A stretch of 64,000 nt of DNA from Chitinophagaceae bacterium IBVUCB1 (lineage in GTDB: Bacteria; Bacteroidota; Bacteroidia; Chitinophagales; Chitinophagaceae), in NCBI GenBank assembly GCA_002127285.1, contig NFUW01000001.1, positions 818,057 through 882,056 on the forward strand, written 5' to 3'. A program made the translations under genes and the position numbers. The notes under the pieces were generated by a model. The model worked only from the letters and a program-made list of their open reading frames with translations, did not search any database and was not told the DNA's origin. Shown here in pieces: positions 27,865 to 36,114 of the stretch. Numbering within the stretch: position 1 is the stretch's first letter; each line of letters starts with the position of its first letter.

Positions 27865-29007
27865 CTAAGGCCTGTAGCTGCTGGGTATATTTACCACCCT
27901 GTCCTCAAGCCATTGCGCGTTGTCTAATGGTCCGCATTGGCAGTGCTGGTACATCGGTAGTTTATTCATTAATTTCCATATAGGGCGCGTCATTACTTTG
28001 CTATCGTTGGTAGCTTTCAGAAATGCATCACGCGCGTTCAGGTCTTTTAGTATTATCGTATTCAGCCAGTAATTAGCCTTGCCATCTACCGCTTCGGTTA
28101 CAAACTCTATATCCGTATTGGCAAAGTGATTTTTATACATACTTGCCAAATCGTGTTTGTTGTCTAATATGTTCTGCAACTGTTCCAACTGCGCGCAGGC
28201 AACAGCCGCATTCAGGTTTGGCATACGGTAATTATAGCCTACTTCATCATGTACAAATTCGTAGGGATGCGGTATTTTGGCAGTGGTAGATAAATGCTTA
28301 GCGTGTTGCGCCAGTTTTTCGTCGGTGGTGATGATGGCACCACCACCACCGCAGGTTACCGTCTTATTACCATTGAAGCTGAAAGCAGCTACCAGTCCGT
28401 AGTTGCCGGTATGCTTACTTTTGTAATAACTACCCAACGACTCTGCAGCATCTTCCACCAATGCTATGCAATACTTTTCACAAATCGCTGCTATCTCATC
28501 TATCCTGCACGGGAAGCCGAATGTATGCATAGGCACACAAGCGGCTATGCGCCTGCCTGTAGCTTTATTGATACACTTGCCATCTTTCACTTCAGCATTA
28601 TCTTTCAAGAATGTTTCCAATGCTTCCGGCGATAAACCCATCGTGTCTTTATCTACATCTACAAACACGGGTATGCCCTGCGCATGAGTGATAGCATTGG
28701 CAGTAGCTACAAATGTTAGTGGTTGGGTTATCACTTCTTCATCACGCTTTACTCCTGCTACTATCAGTGCCAAGTGCAATGCAGTAGTGCCATTTGTAGT
28801 AGCAATAGCATACTTCGCCCCTGTTATCTCTGCCATCATTTCTTCAAAGCGGTTTACATATGCACCAACAGAAGAAACAAAAGTAGAGTCAATGGTATCG
28901 AGCAGGTACTTCTTTTCATTGCCGCCAAAGTAGGGTGCATGCAATGGCACAAAAGCTTCGGGCTCTTTAAAAGTATCTCTGATAAAGTGGATAGTATCGT
29001 TATACAT
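27865..29007 (-). CDS. legC: LegC-family sugar aminotransferase
   Basis: 380 residues of the DegT/DnrJ superfamily. The opening FVPLHAPYFGGNEKKYLLDT, then STFVSSVGAYVNRFEEMMAE and QPLTFVATANAITHAQG, are close to the LegC/PglE-like group that aminates UDP-4-keto-6-deoxy-GlcNAc to a 4-amino sugar. The PLP lysine is in AAFSFNGNKTVTCGGGG and the Asp in ALVEDAAESLGS. It overlaps the upstream SDR by 8 bases. Together with the PtmE-like gene it suggests a legionaminic-acid or similar diamino-sugar branch, but LegB, LegG and LegI are not present in the window. Confidence 0.83.
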   Translation of the reverse strand: MYNDTIHFIRDTFKEPEAFVPLHAPYFGGNEKKYLLDTIDSTFVSSVGAYVNRFEEMMAEITGAKYAIATTNGTTALHLALIVAGVKRDEEVITQPLTFVATANAITHAQGIPVFVDVDKDTMGLSPEALETFLKDNAEVKDGKCINKATGRRIAACVPMHTFGFPCRIDEIAAICEKYCIALVEDAAESLGSYYKSKHTGNYGLVAAFSFNGNKTVTCGGGGAIITTDEKLAQHAKHLSTTAKIPHPYEFVHDEVGYNYRMPNLNAAVACAQLEQLQNILDNKHDLASMYKNHFANTDIEFVTEAVDGKANYWLNTIILKDLNARDAFLKATNDSKVMTRPIWKLMNKLPMYQHCQCGPLDNAQWLEDRVVNIPSSYRP

Positions 29008-29977
29008 TCTTGTATTTATTATCGTCAGGGTTTAAGATAAAGCCATCGTCCAGCACTTTTTTTATCTGCGCTATGCCATCTGGCACTTTAAACATCAACT
29101 CAAAGCCAAGCCTGTTTTTTATCTTATCGAAGTTTACCCGATAGTCGCGCGGGTCTTCATTTTTCGATACATATTTTATCTGCGCGTCAGGTATCAGTTT
29201 CTTTACTTCATCCACTATCATTTTCTTCTGATAGTTTTCAGACGTATCGCCTACGTTGAACACATCAAAACTTACCAGTTCGGATGCCGCTTCTATTACG
29301 GTTACTACCGAGCGTGCCAAGTCGTACACATGGCAATAAGGGCGCCAAAACTGCTCGCCGAATATTACCAATTCTCTGCCCAATGCCAGTTCTTTTGCAA
29401 ATTCATTCACCGTCAAATCGAAACGAGGGCGTAGCGACAGACCGTAAACGGTAGAAAAGCGCAAGCAGGTAGGTTTGCATTTATTAGTTGCAGGTTGCGA
29501 CAATAAGTATTGTTCTACTGCTACTTTGGTTTCTGCATACAGCGATACTGGTGCTGTTTCCGACTCCTCTGTAACATATGCTTCAGGGTCTGCCATCTTC
29601 CCGTAGTTGCTGCATGTTGATGCGAAGATGAATTTTGATACACCCATTTCATTTGCTATGCTATATAGCATTTTGCTGCCATCCAGATTGGTAGTCTTTG
29701 CCAGTTCTGGTTGCTTGGCACATGCTGGGTCTCCTACTATAGATGCCAGATGCGCCACACAATCTATGCCTTGCATAGCTACGCGCACATCTGCCTCGTT
29801 GCGTATATCCCCTTTTACAAATTCAAAATCTGGCAGATTCAGCAGGTCTATGATAGGCTCTCCACCATACATCAGGTTGTCCATTACCCTTACCTTGTAA
29901 CCCTTATCTAATAATTGCCTTGTGAGTACAGAACCGATATAGCCGGCTCCACCGGTTACCAATATCTTTTTAGACAT
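29000..29977 (-). CDS. NAD-dependent epimerase/dehydratase (extended SDR)
   Basis: 325 residues. NAD site ILVTGGAGYIGSVLTRQLL, catalytic Thr region FIFASTCSNYGKMADPEA, and YxxxK in SLYAETKVAVEQYL near residue 150. FRPYCH-type residues in EQFWRPYCHVYDLA mark the substrate domain. This branch acts on nucleotide sugars, but the STCSNYG variant does not allow a specific assignment. It is not the LegB-type 4,6-dehydratase. It is the first gene after the promoter candidate at 30029-30058 and is coupled to the LegC-like gene. Confidence 0.82.
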   Translation of the reverse strand: MSKKILVTGGAGYIGSVLTRQLLDKGYKVRVMDNLMYGGEPIIDLLNLPDFEFVKGDIRNEADVRVAMQGIDCVAHLASIVGDPACAKQPELAKTTNLDGSKMLYSIANEMGVSKFIFASTCSNYGKMADPEAYVTEESETAPVSLYAETKVAVEQYLLSQPATNKCKPTCLRFSTVYGLSLRPRFDLTVNEFAKELALGRELVIFGEQFWRPYCHVYDLARSVVTVIEAASELVSFDVFNVGDTSENYQKKMIVDEVKKLIPDAQIKYVSKNEDPRDYRVNFDKIKNRLGFELMFKVPDGIAQIKKVLDDGFILNPDDNKYKNV

Positions 29978-30028
29978 ATCTTGAGATTGTGTTTCTTATT
30001 TGTTTGCCAATATGGCTTTTATACAAGG

Positions 30029-30058
30029 CAAATATAATCGCCACGCCATGCTGGCAAG
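30029..30058 (-). promoter_or_regulatory. candidate main promoter of the polysaccharide operon
   Basis: On the minus strand, TTG (30057-30055), 18 bases, then TATATTTG (30036-30029), a full match to the Bacteroidota -7 consensus TAnnTTTG. Predicted transcription starts near 30022, leaving a leader of about 45 bases before the SDR gene at 29977. The 130-base gap holds no gene. Confidence 0.6.
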
Positions 30059-30107
30059 TATATGACAGCCATGTTAACGCATTAAAAACAACCTGATAAC
30101 AAAACGT

Positions 30108-30887
30108 TTACACCAATTGCATGGATGTATTAAGAAAAGGTGTTTGCTGCAATACTGGCATTACGCCGCTTTGCAGCATGGCTTGCAGGTTATCGGCATG
30201 TTTTATGTGGTGCATGTCTGTACCGCAGTATTGGTATAGCCCTGCCGATAGCAGGTCTTCCGCAGCGCGTTTTACTGCACCACCATAATAGCCAAATAAA
30301 GAAAGCGTATTCAGTTGCAGGTAGCAGCCTTTATTGCGCAGGTCGTGGTATGCCTGCATATTGCCATGATAATAAGCGTATCGCTCGGGGTGCGCCAGTA
30401 TGGGTTTGTACCCTTTTGCTTGTATGCGGAACAGAATATCGTCAAAGCGCACAGGCTCAAACATGAAAGATATTTCTACCAATACCTGATTATCTACGAC
30501 AGGCATCAACTCACCCGCTTCCAGTAGTTGCATAAAGTGGTCGTCAATATAATACTCCGCAGCCGCACGTATCGGAAAGTTGATGTTACGTTCGTGCAAA
30601 GCCTGCTGCAAGCCATGCAGACCGCTTTGTATATTATAATTGTTATTCGGGTAGTGGTCGTATTTTATATGTGGTGTGGTAATGGCACTATGATAGCCCA
30701 TAGATTGCAGGCGTTGTATCAGCATGATGCTGTCTTCTATCGTTTGTGCACCATCATCTATACCCGGTATCAGGTGCGAGTGCATATCTGTACCCAAAAA
30801 AGACCAGTTGCCATAACCATTGGGGTTATGCGGCGCGTATCTTAATCCTGAACTTTCTTTTTTCTTACCAAACAGCTTGGAAAACAT
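30108..30887 (-). CDS. cpsB: CpsB/CapC-type tyrosine-protein phosphatase (PHP fold)
   Basis: 259 residues. Metal-binding motifs of the PHP fold are visible: DMHSHLIPGIDDGA near residue 34, SAITTPHIKYD, YKPILAHPERY, and CGTDMHHIKH near the C-terminus. These bind the manganese centre of CpsB/YwqE-type phosphatases, which dephosphorylate the tyrosine tail of Wzc-type kinases. The kinase of this locus (15444-17795) is the evident partner. It reads in the same direction as the operon but lies before its main promoter candidate, so it may be expressed separately. Confidence 0.9.
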   Translation of the reverse strand: MFSKLFGKKKESSGLRYAPHNPNGYGNWSFLGTDMHSHLIPGIDDGAQTIEDSIMLIQRLQSMGYHSAITTPHIKYDHYPNNNYNIQSGLHGLQQALHERNINFPIRAAAEYYIDDHFMQLLEAGELMPVVDNQVLVEISFMFEPVRFDDILFRIQAKGYKPILAHPERYAYYHGNMQAYHDLRNKGCYLQLNTLSLFGYYGGAVKRAAEDLLSAGLYQYCGTDMHHIKHADNLQAMLQSGVMPVLQQTPFLNTSMQLV

Positions 30888-30929
30888 AATAAATATCTAC
30901 CCTCTTCTTAGGTGTGAAGATACGGCTAT

Positions 30930-31724
30930 TTATACTAAGGCAGTTACAGGTTTTTGTTTGCGCAGCGCCAACAACATGGCAATGCCCCATATTGTAATGA
31001 TAGCGCCTGCATAATTTACTACATTCGGGTTCGACATATCTGCTGTAAAGGCAATATCTATTGTAGCATGGAAAACTGCAACCACCAATATGCTGCCTTT
31101 CGATGCATTAAATAACCATGTAAGCAATATACTACCGGTAAGCATACTAAATACCCAACCTATAATACCAGTAATGCCCATTTCTGTATAACCCGGCCTG
31201 TACAGAAACAGTGGCCAGTGCCATATTATCCAAAATACGGTAAGTAAAAGCGTAGCAGTAACTGGCTTATATTTTTGTAGCAGCCTTGGCAATGCAAAGC
31301 CCCGCCAGCCTGCTTCTTCTCCATACCCAAAGAAAATGAGGTTGTATAAGAAAAAGCTGATAAAGCTAAAATGCGGAAACTCTCTGCTTGATAAAAAACC
31401 ATCCCAATTAAATAGGTTATCATTAATAATATAATCCGTAATGCCTGCAATCCATAATATGATAAACGGGCTGAAAAATGCGATGGCTATGTATAATAAT
31501 GCCTTATACTCAAACATTTTTTTGAATAGCTTGATGAGTCCGTTGCTACCATTTTCCCTATACATCATGATGCATGCAGCCAGCATAGGCCCCAGGCCAC
31601 CTAATGCATGATGGTATGGCAACACCGGTAGGTTGCTGATACCAAATGCAGGCAACCACAATGGCAACCAAACAATCCAGGATATACCATAAGCCAGCCC
31701 GAAAAATAATGTTAGGTTCTTCAT
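30930..31724 (-). CDS. CPBP-family intramembrane metalloprotease (Abi-like)
   Basis: 264 residues with about seven or eight membrane helices. Motif 1 is EEAGWRGFALPRLLQ (the Glu pair of the Rce1/CPBP family), motif 2 is FWIIWHWPLFLY with the essential His, and motif 3 VVAVFHATIDI. Family members cleave prenylated or other membrane substrates, but bacterial targets are mostly unknown. It lies 2 bases after a small membrane protein and may be the tail of the cbb3 gene cluster or independent. Confidence 0.85.
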   Translation of the reverse strand: MKNLTLFFGLAYGISWIVWLPLWLPAFGISNLPVLPYHHALGGLGPMLAACIMMYRENGSNGLIKLFKKMFEYKALLYIAIAFFSPFIILWIAGITDYIINDNLFNWDGFLSSREFPHFSFISFFLYNLIFFGYGEEAGWRGFALPRLLQKYKPVTATLLLTVFWIIWHWPLFLYRPGYTEMGITGIIGWVFSMLTGSILLTWLFNASKGSILVVAVFHATIDIAFTADMSNPNVVNYAGAIITIWGIAMLLALRKQKPVTALV

Positions 31725-31726
31725 GC

Positions 31727-32122
31727 TTACTTGTTTGTCATCTTCTCTTTTTTATAAAACCATATACCACTTAACAAAGAGGCTACACCGATAGCACCTA
31801 TGACAAACTGTAAAAAAAATATCAAATGTGTCATAAGCATTTGGGTTACTATCCATATAACGATACCCAAACCTATTAGCATCATGCAAATGGGGTAATG
31901 CTTTATCCTGTATAGTCCGCAAACAGATACAGCCACACTACCCAATCCCAAAACTGAAAACAAAATAAACCCCGGTATATAATAATCGGTAAAAGGGCTA
32001 TCCTGTAAATAAGATAACTGTAACCCTATATCGGTACCACTTACATCGTGCATCAGCAACATACCGCAATATGCGGCTACAATACCATGCAGTAGCAAAA
32101 TGACAGAGATGGTTACCCGCAT
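31727..32122 (-). CDS. small four-helix membrane protein, unknown
   Basis: 131 residues with four hydrophobic segments (roughly residues 3-24, 50-70, 78-95 and 100-122) and a positively charged tail KKEKMTNK. No family was recognised. It begins 7 bases after the SafE-like gene and ends 2 bases before the CPBP protease gene, so it is probably co-transcribed with one of these. Confidence 0.65.
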   Translation of the reverse strand: MRVTISVILLLHGIVAAYCGMLLMHDVSGTDIGLQLSYLQDSPFTDYYIPGFILFSVLGLGSVAVSVCGLYRIKHYPICMMLIGLGIVIWIVTQMLMTHLIFFLQFVIGAIGVASLLSGIWFYKKEKMTNK

Positions 32123-32129
32123 ACGTACA

Positions 32130-32837
32130 TTATTTATGGCAGCAACTTGCTTTTACCTCGTTGTGTTCTACCGTTACTTTTGGGCTCAGGTAAGGTATGC
32201 CAAGGTTCATGCCACGCATTACAAACAATGCGCCGAATACAAACATCATAGCAGGCACCAGCTTGCGTACATGGCCAAAACGTAAAAAGCCGGCTTTGTT
32301 TTTAAGCAGGGTAATGCCTACCATCATAGGTACTGTACCTGCCCCGAAAGCATACATCAATATAGCAGCCTGAGTAGCGCTGGGTGCGGTAACCGTTGAA
32401 GATAGTGCCATATATTCGAGACCGCAAGGCAACAAACCATTGAGCAAGCCAGCCATCGTAAGGCTGAACAAAGAAGGATTGCCAATAAACCTGCCAAGTT
32501 GCTTCTTTACAAAACCTGCCCACGGCAACGACAGCTTAATGCTATTGCTAGGAATAAAAGATACGAAGCCTACCAGAAGCAGAATAACGCCCAATGCAAT
32601 AGAAACATATTGCTGCCATTGTGGTTGAAACAAATGCCTGAATGAATGTAACACGATTGCCATACCCGCATATACGCTCACACGTGCTATATGGTACAAA
32701 GCAATACCAAGCCATTTCTTAAACCCGCTCATCATACCAAATGGCATAACCCATACAATAGGGCCGCACATCCCTGCGCAGTGCAGGCTGCCCGTAAGCC
32801 CCATCAGTAATGCCATAGAAAGTGTTAGCGTACTCAT
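32130..32837 (-). CDS. SafE/TauE-like membrane protein of cbb3 oxidase assembly
   Basis: 235 residues, six or more helices. The start LLMGLTGSLHCAGMCGPIVW contains HCAGMCGP, a conserved Cys/His motif of the DsbD_2/SafE-like group often listed as sulfite exporter or cytochrome biogenesis protein. The protein ends VKASCCHK, a further Cys-Cys-His site. In Bacteroidota this gene typically follows fixH in cbb3 oxidase clusters, and a role in copper handling or thiol chemistry for oxidase assembly is more likely than sulfite export. It lies 1 base from fixH. Confidence 0.8.
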   Translation of the reverse strand: MSTLTLSMALLMGLTGSLHCAGMCGPIVWVMPFGMMSGFKKWLGIALYHIARVSVYAGMAIVLHSFRHLFQPQWQQYVSIALGVILLLVGFVSFIPSNSIKLSLPWAGFVKKQLGRFIGNPSLFSLTMAGLLNGLLPCGLEYMALSSTVTAPSATQAAILMYAFGAGTVPMMVGITLLKNKAGFLRFGHVRKLVPAMMFVFGALFVMRGMNLGIPYLSPKVTVEHNEVKASCCHK

Positions 32838-32838
32838 A

Positions 32839-33288
32839 CTATCGAAGGTTGAGGGTGGTTTCCTGATAATATTTTTTACCGTCTGCTTCCCAATCCAACT
32901 TGATGGTATAGTTACTCGTCTTCAATTCGCTGCGTTGTATCGTCATGGCATTATTTACAGTATTGATATTTACTGTTTTATCCCATGCTGCATTTACAGG
33001 AGAATAAAAATGGATATTCCCCTTCAGTACTTTTTCCGCAAATTCATTCGGAAACTCAATGGTTACAACCGTTTCGTTGGCATGTATAGATACGGGCGAT
33101 GATAATGCAGCCTGATTTTTCCCCGCGTCTATTACTTGCTGGTATTTTATTTCCTGACCGTAATAGTCTGGCGTTACAAGGTCAAAATCCTGCCGCATAC
33201 TGCCTGCTACCAGCACTACTATCAGCGCTACAAAGCCTGCATACAGCAGTGCTATTTTTGCTCCCCAATTCATTTTTAATACGCTCAT
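32839..33288 (-). CDS. fixH: FixH-family protein
   Basis: 149 residues with one N-terminal helix (IALLYAGFVALIVVLVAGSM) followed by a periplasmic beta-rich domain with DFDLVTPDYYGQEIKYQQVIDAG, the diagnostic opening of FixH. FixH is part of the FixGHIS set needed for copper delivery and assembly of cbb3 oxidase. It lies between ccoG and the SafE-like gene. Confidence 0.9.
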   Translation of the reverse strand: MSVLKMNWGAKIALLYAGFVALIVVLVAGSMRQDFDLVTPDYYGQEIKYQQVIDAGKNQAALSSPVSIHANETVVTIEFPNEFAEKVLKGNIHFYSPVNAAWDKTVNINTVNNAMTIQRSELKTSNYTIKLDWEADGKKYYQETTLNLR

Positions 33289-33301
33289 GTCAGTTATATA
33301 T

Positions 33302-34702
33302 TTAGTTAGCTCCGAACGGGCCTAAAAACGATGTGGTAATCGTACTTATCTTTTCACCGTTTTCATATACGCCTATATTCAGTTTTGTTTTGCGCTGCTT
33401 TACATCTTTCTTATCTAAGTAAATGAACATAGAACCTGCTGCCGCGCTTTCTTTGGGCACTTTCAGTTTTTCTTCTCCTACCAGTTTGATGGTGCCTTCA
33501 AAATCTTCGGGCTTCAGTTCCAGTTCTTTGTTGTAATATGTCTTATTCAGAAACTTATAGTTGTACAGATTGCTTAGTTGATTGTTGGGTTGTTCCTGAT
33601 ACAGTTGCCCCGGTGTGCGTAGTATGGTGATGCCCACATCGGTACGTGTAGCCAGCAAGAACACCTCTACTACCAGCAGCAATATCATCACTGCCGTATA
33701 AGCCTTCATTCTGCCGGTAAAGCGGTATGGCTGTTTGGTACTGATATTGTTTTCGGATGCATAACGTATCAACCCTGTTGGCAGGTTGACGGCTTCCATC
33801 ATTTTATCGCATGCGTCTATACATGCCGTGCAGTTGGTACACTCCAGTTGTGTACCATGCCTTATATCTATACCCGTAGGGCATACACGCACACACTGGT
33901 TACAGTCTATACAATCACCAATGGCACGTTCTTCATTCTTCTTATATTTTCCCCGTGGCTCGCCACGCACATGGTCATACGTTACTACTATCGAGTTTTT
34001 ATCGAGCAGTACACCTTGCATTCTGCCATAGGGGCAAACAACCGTACACACTTGCTCTCGCATCCACGAATAGACAAAGAAAAAAAGCGTGGTGAATATT
34101 ACTATAGCTACAAAGCCGCCGAAATGTTTATTTACAGGGTCAGAAACAACTATACGCAACTCATCTATGCCAATAATATATGCAAGGAATGTATTGGCAA
34201 TCAAAAAGCTGATAGCCCAAAACACAGTCCACTTCATTACTTTCTTGAAAATCTTATCGCCGTCCCATTTTCTGTTTTTCAATACCCTTTGTGCAGCGGC
34301 ATCGCCCTCTATCCAGTATTCTATTTTGCGAAACACCAGTTCCATAAAAATAGTTTGAGGGCATACCCAACCGCAAAATATCCGTCCAAAAACAACTGTG
34401 AAAAGTGCTATGAAGATGATGAATATGACCATCCCTAACCCGAAAATGAAAAAATCCTGGGGCCAGAATATCTGGCCAAACAGGATGAATTTTCTTTCAA
34501 GTACGTTGATGAGGAATAACGGGTGTCCTTCATATTTTATGAATGGCAGTGCAAATAAAACGAACAGGTAAAAAACGCTTAATAAAGTGCGGGCATTATA
34601 AAACCTGCCCTTAGGTTTTTGCGGAAAAATCCATATCCGTTTCCCTTCTTTATCTACAGTCGCCACCTTATCCCTGAACGATGCCGTATCAGTACCACTC
34701 AT
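33302..34702 (-). CDS. ccoG: cbb3 oxidase accessory ferredoxin-type protein CcoG (FixG/RdxA)
   Basis: 466 residues. Several membrane helices in the N-terminal 220 residues, a CGWVCPQT motif, CTVVCPYGR, and a double 4Fe-4S ferredoxin region CIDCNQCVRVCPTGIDI and CTNCTACIDAC, followed by another helix and a C-terminal beta-sandwich domain. CcoG reduces copper for insertion into cbb3 oxidase. It follows ccoP by 28 bases and precedes fixH, giving the common ccoNQP-GH order. Confidence 0.94.
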   Translation of the reverse strand: MSGTDTASFRDKVATVDKEGKRIWIFPQKPKGRFYNARTLLSVFYLFVLFALPFIKYEGHPLFLINVLERKFILFGQIFWPQDFFIFGLGMVIFIIFIALFTVVFGRIFCGWVCPQTIFMELVFRKIEYWIEGDAAAQRVLKNRKWDGDKIFKKVMKWTVFWAISFLIANTFLAYIIGIDELRIVVSDPVNKHFGGFVAIVIFTTLFFFVYSWMREQVCTVVCPYGRMQGVLLDKNSIVVTYDHVRGEPRGKYKKNEERAIGDCIDCNQCVRVCPTGIDIRHGTQLECTNCTACIDACDKMMEAVNLPTGLIRYASENNISTKQPYRFTGRMKAYTAVMILLLVVEVFLLATRTDVGITILRTPGQLYQEQPNNQLSNLYNYKFLNKTYYNKELELKPEDFEGTIKLVGEEKLKVPKESAAAGSMFIYLDKKDVKQRKTKLNIGVYENGEKISTITTSFLGPFGAN

Positions 34703-34730
34703 TGCCTGTTATTTTAGTTAGTTTGCCTCT

Positions 34731-35891
34731 TTATTTGCTCGCTACAGCTTTTGCCGTGTCGGTAGCGGGTGCTGCCGTACTATCTACGGGTGCTGCCGCT
34801 TCTATATACAACTCACCTTGCTTGTCTTTAGGTGCAGCCGGCTTTGTTCCTTGCAAAGATTTTACATAGCTTGTTATCTGCGCTATCTGGTTGGGAGAAT
34901 AGTCGTCTTTCCAACTCTTCATACCTTTATCAGGATAACCGTACTTGATGGTTTTGAATATATCCTTCACACTACCACCGTGCAGCCAGTATTCATCTGT
35001 CAGGTTGGGGCCTACACCACCACCACCGTCTTTGGCATGGCAGGCTGCACACATTTGCTGGAAAAGCGTTCCGCCAGAAGCTATGCCGTCTGCTCCCAGC
35101 ATCGTAACTGTGTTTTCATCTACGTTGTTTGCACTCTTGGCAAGATAGGCAGCCTTAGCTTCTTCTCCTGCCTGCACTTCTGCTACAAACTCGTCGTGAG
35201 AACTGGGGCCATTACCGCCCGCATGGTAATACCACATGTAGATAAAACCTACTATTATGGTTACATAGAAACCATACTTCCACCATGGGGGCAGGCTGTT
35301 GTCCAGTTCTTTGATGCCATCGTAGTTGTGGTCTAACAATATGTCTGCTTCTTTTTCTAATGGTACTACTTTATTGAACCTGTCCCAGAAGTTTACTTTT
35401 ACTACTTCTTTAGCCAATGCTGCTTTTTCTGGTTCGTTGCTGATGAGGCGCACCATGATTCTTACCAGAAATGCAAGTGATATAACTACCAGCAACTGCA
35501 AAGCAATGATGGCAATGAGTGTATAAAAATGCACTGCGGGTATGCCATTGATAAATGCGGGCGCTTGTGCCTGTGCTTCCGCAGCATCTTGTGCATTAGC
35601 TAACAGCGGGCCGAAAGTGGCGGCTAACAATAACAGTAAAGTTTTAGTAACTCCGCTATTTTTTTCATCGCGCATCTTATCACGATAAATCAAGCCAAGC
35701 TGCATGAGTGTATTGCCCAATACCAGTATGGCAAACAGCAATACGATGGAAATACATACAAGGCCTATCAGTATAGCGTTGAAGGAATTACCCTCAGCTT
35801 CGGGCTGCATCGTATCTGCAGCGTTTGCCAGCATGGGTGCAGCAACCGATAGCATTGCAAGAGAGATGTATTTATTAAAACCTATGCGCAT
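34731..35891 (-). CDS. ccoP: cbb3-type cytochrome c oxidase subunit III, CcoP
   Basis: 386 residues with one class I heme c site, CAACHAKDGGGGVGPNLTD near residue 285, and a distal Met in YPDKGMKSWKDD. Proteobacterial CcoP carries two hemes; a single heme is usual in Bacteroidota. The N-terminus is odd: two separate hydrophobic, signal-like segments (MLSVAAPMLANAADT and LLLLLAATFGPLLANAQDA) with another helix between them. Near residue 200, PPWWKYGFYVTIIVG matches the CcoP membrane anchor. It is read directly after ccoQ. Confidence 0.92.
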   Translation of the reverse strand: MRIGFNKYISLAMLSVAAPMLANAADTMQPEAEGNSFNAILIGLVCISIVLLFAILVLGNTLMQLGLIYRDKMRDEKNSGVTKTLLLLLAATFGPLLANAQDAAEAQAQAPAFINGIPAVHFYTLIAIIALQLLVVISLAFLVRIMVRLISNEPEKAALAKEVVKVNFWDRFNKVVPLEKEADILLDHNYDGIKELDNSLPPWWKYGFYVTIIVGFIYMWYYHAGGNGPSSHDEFVAEVQAGEEAKAAYLAKSANNVDENTVTMLGADGIASGGTLFQQMCAACHAKDGGGGVGPNLTDEYWLHGGSVKDIFKTIKYGYPDKGMKSWKDDYSPNQIAQITSYVKSLQGTKPAAPKDKQGELYIEAAAPVDSTAAPATDTAKAVASK

Positions 35892-35910
35892 GATTGTGCG
35901 TTTTAAATAA

Positions 35911-36087
35911 TTAATTATGATCGTTTTCGTTTCCTAACGGAATGTTCTTTACCGTATTGATATAGCTCTTCTTGGCTTTGAATGCCCACACTGCCAGCAA
36001 TGTGAAAAACACGAAGAAGATAAACAGCGACACCATGGGGTAGATGCCTACACCCGTTATGCTTTCTAAATAATGCCTGAATTTCAT
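35911..36087 (-). CDS. ccoQ: CcoQ-like small subunit of cbb3 oxidase
   Basis: 58 residues, ATG at 36087, TAA at 35911. One membrane helix (PMVSLFIFFVFFTLLAVWAF, about residues 17-36) followed by KAKKSYINTVKNIPL, the FxxKxxY-type basic stretch of CcoQ. It lies between ccoN and ccoP, the usual ccoQ place. CcoQ stabilises the oxidase complex in the inner membrane. Confidence 0.85.
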   Translation of the reverse strand: MKFRHYLESITGVGIYPMVSLFIFFVFFTLLAVWAFKAKKSYINTVKNIPLGNENDHN

Positions 36088-36114
36088 TTTTGTTCTTTTT
36101 TACAGGTTTAAAAA

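Noticed and set aside
30930-31724. CPBP protease as an abortive-infection defence gene
   Set aside because: No other defence gene is near, and the family has many housekeeping members; nothing in the sequence supports a defence role.
32130-32837. Sulfite exporter role for the SafE/TauE-like protein
   Set aside because: Its place directly after fixH and its Cys/His motifs point to oxidase assembly; no sulfur oxidation operon surrounds it.
33848-34438. A 196-codon plus-strand frame across ccoG
   Set aside because: Opposite the certain ferredoxin motifs of CcoG; no start context and no recognisable protein features.
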